Shown: positions 9,290-16,894 of the stretch, in pieces | How positions within the stretch are numbered: position 1 is the stretch's first letter | Layout: every line of letters begins with the position of its first letter | Source: Clostridia bacterium | GTDB lineage: Bacteria; Bacillota; Clostridia; Christensenellales; CAG-1252 | Assembly (NCBI GenBank): GCA_024685775.1 | Contig: JAIKVL010000004.1 | Location: 1 to 64,000 of the forward strand | Reading direction: 5' to 3' | Length of the DNA: 64,000 bases | The notes under the pieces: generated by a model | What the model saw: the letters and a program-made list of their open reading frames with translations, nothing else | Database searches by the model: none | Told to the model about the DNA's origin: nothing | Made by a program: the position numbers and the translations under genes

Positions 9290-10543
9290 TCATTTAATCA
9301 TTTCCTCCAAATCGAACGAAGGCTTCCTGCCGACGTAGCCGACGCCTGCGCGCGCGAAGTCGAACACGCGGGGCAAAAGCCCGTTCACGTCCGAAAGCGA
9401 AACGGCTTCGACTTCCGATAAACTCTTATCGATGGAATACGGTTCGTTTTTGAACAGCGCGCATTTCGCCATCGCGCGAAGGACGTTCAGACACCGCTCC
9501 TCGCCCATCACCAAAGAACCGCGGACTTGCTGCTTCGCGCGGAAAAACTCTTCTTCGTCGATCCCCGAAAGGATCGCGTCCGACAAGCATTTCCGAACGC
9601 CGTCCGCCGCTTTGCGGAGCTTCTTGGGGTTCGTCCCGAAGTACAAACAAAACGCGCCCGCGTCTTCATAGAGCGAAGGGAACGTGTAGACCGAATAGAC
9701 CAACCCCTGCTTTTCGCGGATCTCCTGAAAAAGCCTGCTGCTCATACCACCGCCGAGCGCGGTGCTCAAAATCGCGAGAGACGGGACTTCTTTCGAGACG
9801 TAAGAAAAAGACGGGAAGGCAAAGGTAACGTTCGCCTGCTCGACGTCCTTGATCGCGCTTTCGATCTTGCCGCCGACGCCGATCGGCATGGGGCGCGCAT
9901 CGTGCGCTTCTTTTCTCGAAGGAAAATCAAAATATTTATAAACGAGTTCGATCGCCCTCTCGCGGGAAATATTGCCGCAAACGGCGACCACGATATTCTC
10001 CGAAACGTAATGCTCGGCGACAAAAGAACGGACGTCGTCCGCCGTAAAACTTTTAACGTTCTCCGCGGGTCCGAGGATCGGGCGCGCGAGAGGATCTTCT
10101 CCCCAAAACGCCTTGGCGCATTTTTCCTGCGAGAGATCGTCCGGCGTATCTTCGACCATACTGATCTCTTCGAGAATTACGCCGCGCTCTTTTTCAAGCT
10201 CTTCCGCAGGGAAAACCGAATGCAAAAGGATATCGGAAAGAACGTCCGCGCAAGCGTCCACCGTGTCGTCGATACACTGAAAATAATATGCGGTCATCTC
10301 TTTCGAGGTAAAAGCGTTCACGTTTGCGCCGAGAGCATCCGTCTCCGAAACGATTTGAAACGCGGAGCGACGCTCCGTCCCCTTAAACATAACGTGCTCG
10401 GTAAAATGCGCAATCCCGTTCTTTTCGAGGATCTCGTCTCTGCTACCTGTTTTTACGAACACGCCGACCGACACAGAGTGCACGTACGGGATATTCATAT
10501 ATGCAAGGCGTAAACCGCCGTTCAAGCCTATAATTTCACTCAT
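9290..10543 (-). CDS. M16 family zinc metalloprotease (MlpA/YmxG-like)
   Basis: The 417 residues carry the inverted zinc motif HFTEH (H46, E49, H50) and the downstream EEISMVEDTPDD region that supplies the third ligand, so the active half of an M16 peptidase is complete. A second M16 domain with the family GGGMSSRLFQEIREKQGLVYSV segment follows. The order with YlxY, pnp and rpsO matches Bacillus mlpA/ymxG, whose substrate is not well defined. No Shine-Dalgarno sequence precedes the ATG, and a strong promoter sits almost on it. The start aligns with the usual family N-terminus, so it is not a mis-set start. First gene of the ftsK-recA-rny run. Confidence 0.92.
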   Translation of the reverse strand: MSEIIGLNGGLRLAYMNIPYVHSVSVGVFVKTGSRDEILEKNGIAHFTEHVMFKGTERRSAFQIVSETDALGANVNAFTSKEMTAYYFQCIDDTVDACADVLSDILLHSVFPAEELEKERGVILEEISMVEDTPDDLSQEKCAKAFWGEDPLARPILGPAENVKSFTADDVRSFVAEHYVSENIVVAVCGNISRERAIELVYKYFDFPSRKEAHDARPMPIGVGGKIESAIKDVEQANVTFAFPSFSYVSKEVPSLAILSTALGGGMSSRLFQEIREKQGLVYSVYTFPSLYEDAGAFCLYFGTNPKKLRKAADGVRKCLSDAILSGIDEEEFFRAKQQVRGSLVMGEERCLNVLRAMAKCALFKNEPYSIDKSLSEVEAVSLSDVNGLLPRVFDFARAGVGYVGRKPSFDLEEMIK

Positions 10544-10551
10544 ACGATATA

Positions 10552-10580
10552 ATTATACATAAAATAAATACTTATGTAAA
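10552..10580 (-). promoter_or_regulatory. Sigma-A promoter of the M16-ftsK operon (leaderless-type)
   Basis: Minus strand: TTTACA at 10580-10575, 17-bp spacer, TATAAT at 10557-10552. The start codon begins at 10543, so a start site 6-8 nt past the -10 falls at or within 1-3 nt of the ATG. No ribosome site is present, so the transcript is predicted leaderless. Confidence 0.8.
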
Positions 10581-10632
10581 GAGTGCAAATAAAATTTTTA
10601 ATAGAATTAAAAAGGCGCGCATACAGTATAGT

Positions 10633-11376
10633 ATGAAAAGAGTATCGACCGACCCGAATCAAGTCAAACCGCTTCGCCGAAAAACCGCGGATATCCTTTC
10701 CGCTTGCGCCGTTTTTCTGACGATCTCCGCCCTGCTTCTCGCGACCGTTTTCGCGTCGCCCACGAGAAAAGAAACCGTCAAAGCAAGCGGATTCGCGATC
10801 TATAAAGGAACCACGAACGAGAATAAAGCCGCGATGATGTTCAACGTCTACGAAAAATCGGAAAACGTTTTGAAAATTCTGGAAATTCTTCGGAATTATT
10901 CGGCAAAAGCAACCTTTTTTATCGGCGGGATCTGGGCGGAGAAAAATGCGGAAACATTGCTTGAAATCTCCGTCTCCGGAAATGAACTCGGTTGCCACGG
11001 CTATCTGCACCGCGACCACTCGAAAATGACCGTCGAACAGAATAAAGAAGAAATCGTGCTTTGCACGAGACTTGTAAAAAACGTAACGGGCGTTTCGATC
11101 AAGCTTTTCGCCCCGCCTTCGGGCGCATACGGAGCAGCCACCGAGGAAGCCTGCAAAGCGCTCGGGCAAAAGCTCATTTTATGGACGAAAGACACGATCG
11201 ACTGGCGGGATAAAGACGAAGATCTCCTCGTTCGACGCGCCACGAAAAAGATCGAAAAAGGCGACCTCATTCTGATGCATCCGAAAGATCAAACGATCGC
11301 CGCCCTGCCTCGCATCATCGAAGCCTACAAAGCCGCCGGCTTCGACCTCGTCACCGTCAGCGAAGCACTGAGTTGA
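10633..11376 (+). CDS. YlxY-like polysaccharide deacetylase-family protein, degenerate catalytic motif
   Basis: The 247-residue protein has an N-terminal signal anchor (about 20-42) and a NodB-type fold. Motif 1, normally TFDDG, reads MFNVYEKSE here (N71), so the metal and base aspartates are missing. Motif 2 keeps H122 and H126 (HGYLH), and motif 3 is LFAPPSGAYG. This pattern, and the position between pnp and the M16 gene, match the sporulation-associated YlxY group of Bacillus, whose members also lack the Asp pair, so it is probably not an active deacetylase. Unlike in Bacillus it is inverted, on the plus strand. No ribosome site is visible. A TATAGT sequence abuts the ATG but has no good -35 partner. 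Confidence 0.82.
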   Translation: MKRVSTDPNQVKPLRRKTADILSACAVFLTISALLLATVFASPTRKETVKASGFAIYKGTTNENKAAMMFNVYEKSENVLKILEILRNYSAKATFFIGGIWAEKNAETLLEISVSGNELGCHGYLHRDHSKMTVEQNKEEIVLCTRLVKNVTGVSIKLFAPPSGAYGAATEEACKALGQKLILWTKDTIDWRDKDEDLLVRRATKKIEKGDLILMHPKDQTIAALPRIIEAYKAAGFDLVTVSEALS

Positions 11377-11405
11377 ATGCAAAAATTACATAATATTTCA
11401 AAATT

Positions 11406-11837
11406 TTAATATTCTGTTGGATCTAAGACGGACATCATTTTTTTGTAGTTTTTTGTCTTTACTTTCGCATAACAAAGAAAAATGTCGATAATCAAAAAAA
11501 CATTATAACCGAACATCCCGATTAAAGTGCAAAATTGAATCCAAACCGGATCCAAAAACAAAGCCACAAGAAATACAAGCAAAAATATGATTGGGATAAA
11601 AAGCAATTTTATAATACCGAGCGCAATATCACTTATAAAGAATCGGTCAACGCCAGCCCACCCTAAAAATATCGAAAGCAACAATACGGTTGACGGATTT
11701 TTTAAGGACGTTTGCAACAGTTTTTCGTAACATTCGTCATCAGCACGATTCAACGCTTCCTTGAAATACAACACTTTATCTTTCGGAATCAACGAGAGAT
11801 TCGACAGCAATACATCTTGCGCCTTTTTTTCTTCCAT
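11406..11837 (-). CDS. TM2-domain membrane protein
   Basis: The 143-residue protein has a polar N-terminal ~45 residues, then a TM2 domain (KNPSTVLLLSIFLGWAGVDRFF with the DRF hallmark, followed by GIIKLL) and further hydrophobic segments to about 125, ending in a short basic/polar tail. TM2 proteins have no single known function. The start has AAGGAG 5 nt before the ATG and a perfect consensus promoter. The gene is visibly more AT-rich than its neighbours and sits with the divergent HTH gene between ylxY and pnp, which are adjacent in Bacillus, so the pair looks inserted. It is convergent with ylxY, 29 bp away, and no terminator is visible between them. Confidence 0.85.
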   Translation of the reverse strand: MEEKKAQDVLLSNLSLIPKDKVLYFKEALNRADDECYEKLLQTSLKNPSTVLLLSIFLGWAGVDRFFISDIALGIIKLLFIPIIFLLVFLVALFLDPVWIQFCTLIGMFGYNVFLIIDIFLCYAKVKTKNYKKMMSVLDPTEY

Positions 11838-11868
11838 AAAAGCTCCTTTTCATCGATAATTCATTTCC

Positions 11869-11882
11869 ACATTATATAATGT
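11869..11882. promoter_or_regulatory. Operator O1 (palindrome) over the TM2 -10
   Basis: The perfect 14-bp palindrome ACATTATATAATGT contains the whole -10 hexamer of the TM2-gene promoter (11871-11876). The same half-site ACATTAT/ATAATGT recurs at 11915-11937. Binding here would block transcription of the TM2 gene. The likely binder, by inference, is the divergent HTH protein. Confidence 0.65.
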
Positions 11883-11899
11883 ATAAGTCTATATGTCAA
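11871..11899 (-). promoter_or_regulatory. Consensus sigma-A promoter of the TM2 gene
   Basis: Minus strand: TTGACA at 11899-11894, exact 17-bp spacer, TATAAT at 11876-11871, all perfect consensus. The predicted start near 11864 gives a ~27-nt leader with an AAGGAG ribosome site. Confidence 0.88.
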
Positions 11900-11914
11900 T
11901 ACTTTTGAAAAAAT

Positions 11915-11937
11915 ATAATGTGTACATTATCTAATGC
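11915..11937. promoter_or_regulatory. Operators O2/O3 before the HTH gene
   Basis: ATAATGT-GT-ACATTAT (11915-11930) is an inverted repeat of the O1 half-sites with a 2-nt spacer. Its right half starts a second near-copy of O1, ACATTATCTAATGC (11924-11937, 12 of 14 matches). These lie between a TTGAAA (11905) and the GGAGG of the HTH gene, the expected place for autorepression. Confidence 0.6.
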
Positions 11938-11947
11938 GGAGGAAGTT

Positions 11948-12151
11948 ATGACGCTTCGTATTCTCGAAATCCTTTCCGAAAAAGGAAAAACAAAGTATTG
12001 GCTCTACAATCAACTCGGTTTAAGCTATCAAAATTTCAACAATATCGTGAATAACAAAACGACGGGGATCAAGTTCGAAAATTTGAAAGCGATCTGCGAT
12101 ATTCTCGAATGCACTCCGAACGATTTATTCGTCGAGTATCATAACGCATAG
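11948..12151 (+). CDS. Small Xre/Cro-type HTH transcriptional regulator
   Basis: The 67 residues are a single Cro/CI-type helix-turn-helix, with TKYWLYNQLGLSYQNFNNIV as the turn and recognition helices, then IKFENLKAICDILECTPNDL, very typical of the compact YozG-like family. An upstream in-frame ATG at 11918 is rejected because GGAGG lies 5 nt before the ATG at 11948. There is no sensor domain, so it probably acts as a simple repressor. It is divergent from the TM2 gene across a 110-bp region with three related palindromic sites, implying control of both genes. Confidence 0.88.
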   Translation: MTLRILEILSEKGKTKYWLYNQLGLSYQNFNNIVNNKTTGIKFENLKAICDILECTPNDLFVEYHNA

Positions 12152-12180
12152 CCATTACCAAACGCAAACGATCCGATACA

Positions 12181-12212
12181 AAAAGAGGCAAGTCTTGCAA
12201 CCTGCCTCTTTT
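12181..12212. terminator. Bidirectional intrinsic terminator
   Basis: AAAAGAGGCA and TGCCTCTTTT form a perfect 10-bp stem around a 12-nt loop, with T-runs on both strands. It ends the HTH gene on the plus strand and pnp on the minus strand. Confidence 0.9.
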
Positions 12213-12236
12213 TTTCATTATTTTCGAATACTCGGA

Positions 12237-14333
12237 TTATTCCGCCTTTTCGAGGATCTCCATCAAGCGAAGATCGATTCTCTTTTTGTCATCGATCTTG
12301 ATGACTTTGACGCGGACGAGGTCACCGATATTGACGACGTCTTCGACCTTTTCCACTCTCTCGGAAGAGAGCTTGCTGATATGGATCATACCGTCCTTAC
12401 CGGGAGCGATCTCGACGAACGCGCCGATCGGGATGATGCGCGCGACTCTGCCTTCGTAGACGTCGCCCTTCTCGGGATCCTTGCAGATCGCGTCGATGAT
12501 CTTCTTCGCTTTATCCGCGCTTGCGCTGTCCGGGCTGGCGATGAAGACGACGTTATCGTCGCTGATGTCGATCTTTACGCCGGTCTCTTCGATGATCTTA
12601 TTGATCGTCTTGCCGCCGCTGCCGATGACTTCGCGAACCTTATCGGGATCGATGGAGAAGGAAATGATCTTCGGAGCATACTTGGAAAGTTCTTTGCGCG
12701 GTTCGGGGAGAACGGCGAGCATCTTTCCGAGAATGAACTCTCTGCCCTCTTTCGCTTGCGCGAGCGCGGTGCGGAGGATCTGCTCGTCGATACCTTTGAT
12801 CTTGATATCCATTTGGATCGCGGTGATACCTTCGCGGGTACCTGCAACTTTGAAGTCCATATCGCCGAGGAAGTCTTCCAAACCTTGGATATCGCTCATA
12901 ACGGCGACTTTGCCGCTCGCGACGTCTTTAATAAGACCCATCGCGATACCTGCGACCGGAGCTTTGATCGGAACACCCGCGTCCATAAGAGCGAGGGTGC
13001 TGCCGCAGATACTTGCCTGCGAGGTGGAGCCGTTGGAGCTCAGGATCTCGGAAACCGTGCGGATCGCATAGGGGAAATCCTGCTCGCTCGGGAGGACGGG
13101 TTCGAGAGCCCTTTCCGCGAGAGCGCCGTGGCCGATCTCACGTCTGCCCGGGCTTTTGAGCTGCTTCGCTTCGCCCGTGGAGTACGGCGGCATATTGTAA
13201 TGGTGCATATATCTCTTGAAGACGTCGTCATCCAAGCTTTCGAGTTTTTGCGCTTCGCTGATCGTGCCGAGGGTACAAGTCGTCAAAGCCTGCGTCGAAC
13301 CGCGGGTAAAGACACCCGTTCCGTGGACGCGGGGCATTACGCCGACTTCGCACCAAATCGGGCGAATCTCTTTAAGGGATCTGCCGTCCGGACGAACGCC
13401 GTCGTTGATGATCTTCGCACGGACTTTTTCCTTTTTGAGGGCGTACATCGCGTCGAACACTTCCCTCTTGCAGCCGGGGAAGATATCGGCGAAATGCTCT
13501 TGCACTTCTTTATCAAGCTCGTCTTCGACGGCTTGTCTTTCATATCTGTCGAAGTGAGAAAGGACGGCGTCCATCTTCTCGGAAGCGTACTCGCGAACCG
13601 CCTTGGAGATCTCCTCGGGGACGGTGTACATATCGACTTTCGTCGTCTTCGGCTTGCCGCAATCCGCTTGGATGCTCTCGATGAACGCGACGATCTTTTT
13701 GATCTCTTCGTGACCGAACAGGATCGCGCCGAGCATTTCTTCTTCGGTGATCTCGCTCGCGCCCGCTTCGACCATCATGATCGCGTCCTTCGTTCCGGAC
13801 AAAGAAAGGTGCAAACGGCTCTTTTCTCTCTCTGCGGAATTCGGGTTGATGATATACTTTCCGTCCACGTATCCGACGACGACGGAGCCGGTCGGCCCGC
13901 CCCACGGAATATCGGAGATCGAAAGAGCGATCGAGCTGCCGAGCATCGCATAGACCTCGGGCGGGATATCGGTGTCCACGCTCATCGCGGTGCAGACGAC
14001 CGCGACGTCGTTAAACAAGCCCTTCGGGAACAAAGGACGGATCGGTCTGTCGATCAAACGGCTGACGAGGATCGCCTTGTCGGAAGGACGGCCTTCTCTC
14101 TTCTTGAAGCCGCCGGGGATCTTGCCCACGGCGTACATCTTTTCTTCGAAGTCAACGCCGAGAGGGAAAAAGTCGATCCCGTCGCGCGGGGCTGCCGCCA
14201 TCGTTACGTTGGTAAGAACGGCGGTGTCGCCGCATCTTACGAGGCAGGAGCCGTTCGCCTGCTCGCAGTACGCGCCGACTTCTACGCTGACTTCTCTGCC
14301 TCCGATTTGAGTTTTGTAAATTTTTCTTTCCAT
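12237..14333 (-). CDS. pnp: Polyribonucleotide nucleotidyltransferase (PNPase)
   Basis: 3'-to-5' phosphorolytic exoribonuclease and RNA-tailing enzyme. The 698 residues comprise two RNase PH domains (N-terminal MERKIYKTQIGGREVSVEVG, second domain with GSGSTQ-like and DMDFKVAGTREGITAIQMD), a KH domain (VIGSGGKTINKIIEETGVKI) and a C-terminal S1 domain (GDVYEGRVARIIPIGAFVEI). The open frame runs 19 codons further up to 14390, but the ATG at 14333 has GGAGG 4 nt before it and begins at the family's normal N-terminus. It sits downstream of rpsO, the conserved rpsO-pnp pair, with a hairpin-rich spacer. Confidence 0.97.
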   Translation of the reverse strand: MERKIYKTQIGGREVSVEVGAYCEQANGSCLVRCGDTAVLTNVTMAAAPRDGIDFFPLGVDFEEKMYAVGKIPGGFKKREGRPSDKAILVSRLIDRPIRPLFPKGLFNDVAVVCTAMSVDTDIPPEVYAMLGSSIALSISDIPWGGPTGSVVVGYVDGKYIINPNSAEREKSRLHLSLSGTKDAIMMVEAGASEITEEEMLGAILFGHEEIKKIVAFIESIQADCGKPKTTKVDMYTVPEEISKAVREYASEKMDAVLSHFDRYERQAVEDELDKEVQEHFADIFPGCKREVFDAMYALKKEKVRAKIINDGVRPDGRSLKEIRPIWCEVGVMPRVHGTGVFTRGSTQALTTCTLGTISEAQKLESLDDDVFKRYMHHYNMPPYSTGEAKQLKSPGRREIGHGALAERALEPVLPSEQDFPYAIRTVSEILSSNGSTSQASICGSTLALMDAGVPIKAPVAGIAMGLIKDVASGKVAVMSDIQGLEDFLGDMDFKVAGTREGITAIQMDIKIKGIDEQILRTALAQAKEGREFILGKMLAVLPEPRKELSKYAPKIISFSIDPDKVREVIGSGGKTINKIIEETGVKIDISDDNVVFIASPDSASADKAKKIIDAICKDPEKGDVYEGRVARIIPIGAFVEIAPGKDGMIHISKLSSERVEKVEDVVNIGDLVRVKVIKIDDKKRIDLRLMEILEKAE

Positions 14334-14388
14334 AATACCTCCATGATGAGTGAGACCGTCTCTGGAATCACCCCGTTTTTCTTTCATC

Positions 14389-14449
14389 AAAGCGAAGTCG
14401 CTTCCCTTCGCTTTTTTTCAAATAAGAGCAGGTTGCCCCGCTCTTATTT
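14389..14449 (-). promoter_or_regulatory. Two stem-loops in the rpsO-pnp spacer
   Basis: On the minus strand, just after the rpsO stop, AAATAAGAGC pairs perfectly with GCTCTTATTT (14420-14449, 10 bp). AAAGCGAAG then pairs with CTTCGCTTT (14389-14414, 9 bp). Neither has a long T-run on the minus strand, so partial termination or RNase processing between rpsO and pnp, as known in other bacteria, is the likeliest role. Confidence 0.6.
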
Positions 14450-14461
14450 CAGGCGCAAGTC

Positions 14462-14716
14462 TTACTTTCTGAGACCGAGCGCCGCGATCAATTCTCTGTA
14501 ACGATTGATATCTTTATTCTTCAAATAGGTGAGGAGCTTCTTTCTCGTCCCGACCATTTCGAGCAAACCGCGGCGACCGTGGTTATCTTTCTTATGGACG
14601 GCGAGGTGCGCGTTCAACGCTTCGATCCTCGCGGTAAGAAGAGCGATTTGGACTTCGGGAGAACCGGTATCGCCTTCGCTGCGTGCGTACTTTGCAATGA
14701 TTTCGCTTTTTTCCAT
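14462..14716 (-). CDS. rpsO: 30S ribosomal protein S15
   Basis: The 84 residues are a full-length S15, which binds the central domain of 16S rRNA and helps form bridge B4 with 23S rRNA. Landmarks are [32 protein letters not shown] and the end [15 protein letters not shown] precedes the ATG by 8 nt. The ~120-nt upstream region contains AT-rich promoter-like sequence and a GC-rich stem (CTCG/CGAG) that could be the target for S15 autoregulation, an inference from other species. It is paired with pnp downstream. Confidence 0.98.
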   Translation of the reverse strand: MEKSEIIAKYARSEGDTGSPEVQIALLTARIEALNAHLAVHKKDNHGRRGLLEMVGTRKKLLTYLKNKDINRYRELIAALGLRK

Positions 14717-14804
14717 TATAAATACCTCCGATGGAATGATAGATTCGCCGCGGGCGCAGTATGGCGTAAGCGACTCGCCGAACCGAGCGCGCGGTATATA
14801 TATA

Positions 14805-14833
14805 ATATTACATTACGAAAACAAATAAGTAAA
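14805..14833 (-). promoter_or_regulatory. Possible promoter of rpsO-pnp
   Basis: Minus strand: TTTACT at 14833-14828, 17-bp spacer, TAATAT at 14810-14805 (4 of 6 consensus). The surrounding TATATATATA makes the exact -10 uncertain. It directly follows the hemZ stop. Confidence 0.42.
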
Positions 14834-14837
14834 GCGA

Positions 14838-16235
14838 TTAGTCCTTGAAAAAATCGATTTTTTTCGCGAGGATCTCGTCGATGCGTTCGAGATAGCCCTT
14901 GATGTCCTTTACTTCCGCGAGACGCTTGATCAGCCCGTCGCCGAAAATGCGCTTGGAGATCGCGCCCGCGCCGGACGCGTAGACGTCGTGCGTCTCTTCC
15001 ATAATATCGACGTTATATTTACAGATCTTGCCTTTTTTCGCGTATCCGACGTTTTCGAGCCGCCCCGTCGTGTTCTTCTGACGATACATATAGTATGGAG
15101 AATAACCGGCTTTTTCAAGCGTGTTCATCGCGTAGGAAGACATCCTTTCGGCGTCCGTATCGCTGAAATTATCGTACTTTTTCTCCGCGAAAATACTGCC
15201 GCGCTTGATCGAAAGCGAATGAACGGTGATATTCTCGGGGGCAAGGTCGATCGCCTGATCGAGCGAATAGCGGAAATCTTCGAAAGACTCGCCGGGAAGC
15301 ATCGTTATGAAATCCATATTGACGTCGAACGAACCTCCGTCGCGGACGATTCCATACGCCCGATAAATGTCTTCCACCGTATGACGGCGACCGATGAGGT
15401 CCAAGGTTTCCTGCTTGAAAGTCTGCGGATTGACCGAAACGCGCGTAACGCCGCGCGCCGCCATGACCGCGACTTTTTCGGGAGTCAGGGTCTCGGGTCT
15501 GCCCGCCTCGACGGTAAATTCTTCCCCTTTCGCGTCGATCGCCGCGAGGACGCGATCCAAAAGCTCGGGAGAAAGCGAAGTCGGAGTCCCACCGCCGACG
15601 TAGATCGCGCGGCGCTTTCTCTTCGGCACGGCAGAAAGGATATCGCGGATCAACGCGTCGACGTAAAGCGGCAAATTCCCTTTTTTCGGATTGATGACTT
15701 CGGAAAGAAAGCTGCAATAATGACAGCGGCTCGGGCAAAACGGAATATTGACGAAGAAATCGTATTGATCCGTTTCCTCGCCGTAGATCCCCTTTTGCGT
15801 CTCGACGATGGTTTTGACGAGGCGCGCCTTTTCTTCCGACACGCGGAAGAAAGTTTTCAGCTCTTCCTCGGGATCCTTTTTCTCCTCGATGAGTTCGTAA
15901 TAAAGTTTGGTCGGGCGGATCCCGGTCAGCGATCCGTAGGACAGATCCCTTTTCAAGATCGAGGAAAGAAAATCGTAAAAATCGCGCTTCAAAAACCGTT
16001 TGAGTTGCCGCTTCAAAAGCAGCGGAGAAAGGTTTTCTTCCAAATCGTACTTTCGCGAAACGTTCGGATAATTTTTGCATTTTATGACGGTTTCCGCGAC
16101 ACGTCCGGACGCGGTCACGTCGGCGAAGATCTTTTCCCCTTCGGGAGTGAGCGCGGCAAAAGGCTCGAAGGCGCGGACGACGTCTTCGAGTTCGTGAGCG
16201 TAAGTTTCGCCGCTCGTTTCGATCGAAATTTTCAT
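14838..16235 (-). CDS. hemZ: Radical-SAM coproporphyrinogen dehydrogenase-like protein HemZ
   Basis: The 465 residues carry the HemN-type cluster motif IPFCPSRCHYCSF and the substrate/SAM motifs YVGGGTPTSL and SVNPQTF, with a long N-terminal extension typical of HemZ rather than HemN/HemW. It may oxidise coproporphyrinogen III without oxygen, but no other heme gene is in the window, so the physiological substrate is open. The frame extends to 16400, but the ATG at 16235 overlaps the preceding stop as ATGA and starts at the family N-terminus. Last gene of recJ-MBL-hemZ. Confidence 0.88.
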   Translation of the reverse strand: MKISIETSGETYAHELEDVVRAFEPFAALTPEGEKIFADVTASGRVAETVIKCKNYPNVSRKYDLEENLSPLLLKRQLKRFLKRDFYDFLSSILKRDLSYGSLTGIRPTKLYYELIEEKKDPEEELKTFFRVSEEKARLVKTIVETQKGIYGEETDQYDFFVNIPFCPSRCHYCSFLSEVINPKKGNLPLYVDALIRDILSAVPKRKRRAIYVGGGTPTSLSPELLDRVLAAIDAKGEEFTVEAGRPETLTPEKVAVMAARGVTRVSVNPQTFKQETLDLIGRRHTVEDIYRAYGIVRDGGSFDVNMDFITMLPGESFEDFRYSLDQAIDLAPENITVHSLSIKRGSIFAEKKYDNFSDTDAERMSSYAMNTLEKAGYSPYYMYRQKNTTGRLENVGYAKKGKICKYNVDIMEETHDVYASGAGAISKRIFGDGLIKRLAEVKDIKGYLERIDEILAKKIDFFKD

Positions 16236-16894
16236 AACAGATCCAAGATCGGGTTGCATACTTTTTCCGTTCCTATTTTCGTGTCGGGCGCCGCCTCGAA
16301 GACGCCGGGGGCGATCTCTTTTTCGGGAAAGCCGTTCGAGTGACCGCAATAGACGGGGGTTTCGTCCGGCAGTTCGAAAAGCTCGTTCGCGATCGAGCAT
16401 AGCAGATCCTGCTCGTCCCCCGTCGGGAAATTCACGTTACCGTATGACAGGCAAAAGAGCGTGTCGCCGGAGTACAGATTCCCTTCGATCAAATAGCAGA
16501 CGCCGCCCGCGGTGTGTCCGGGCGTTTCGATGACTTCGATCGAAAACGGAAGCAAAACGAGTGGGTTTTCCCCGCTCCACAAGCAAACGTCCGAAACTAT
16601 TTCAAAAGAGAACCCGAGCGCGAGCGCAAGATTCGCCCTGCCGTTCAGCAGGTCTTTTTCCTTTTCGGAGATCCAAATCGGGACGCCCGCTTTTCGAAGT
16701 CCCGCCGCGCCGAGCGCGTGATCCGCGTGACCGTGCGTCAGGATCGCCGCGACGATCTCCCCTCCGAGCGCATTCGCCGCCGAAAAGATCCGCTCCGAAG
16801 AAGCGCCGGGGTCGATCACGAGGATCTTTCCCTCTTTTTCGAGGAGAAAGGTGTTTTCTCCGAGATATTCGCCGATCAGTTTATACGTTTTCAT
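16232..16894 (-). CDS. MBL-fold metallo-hydrolase (glyoxalase II-like)
   Basis: A 220-residue metallo-beta-lactamase fold with the zinc motif THGHADH (H54, H56, D58, H59), TPGHTAGGVCY, a GDTLF aspartate and a C-terminal YCGHSNGF histidine, so both metal sites look complete. This group includes hydroxyacylglutathione hydrolase-like proteins, YqgX in Bacillus, whose substrate in organisms without glutathione is uncertain. It overlaps recJ by 14 nt and hemZ by 4 nt. No signal peptide is present, so it is cytoplasmic. Confidence 0.88.
   Translation of the reverse strand: MKTYKLIGEYLGENTFLLEKEGKILVIDPGASSERIFSAANALGGEIVAAILTHGHADHALGAAGLRKAGVPIWISEKEKDLLNGRANLALALGFSFEIVSDVCLWSGENPLVLLPFSIEVIETPGHTAGGVCYLIEGNLYSGDTLFCLSYGNVNFPTGDEQDLLCSIANELFELPDETPVYCGHSNGFPEKEIAPGVFEAAPDTKIGTEKVCNPILDLL

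Noticed and set aside
11918-11947. Longer HTH protein starting at 11918
   Set aside because: That ATG overlaps the operator/promoter region and has no ribosome site. GGAGG sits 5 nt before the ATG at 11948, where the HTH family sequence begins.
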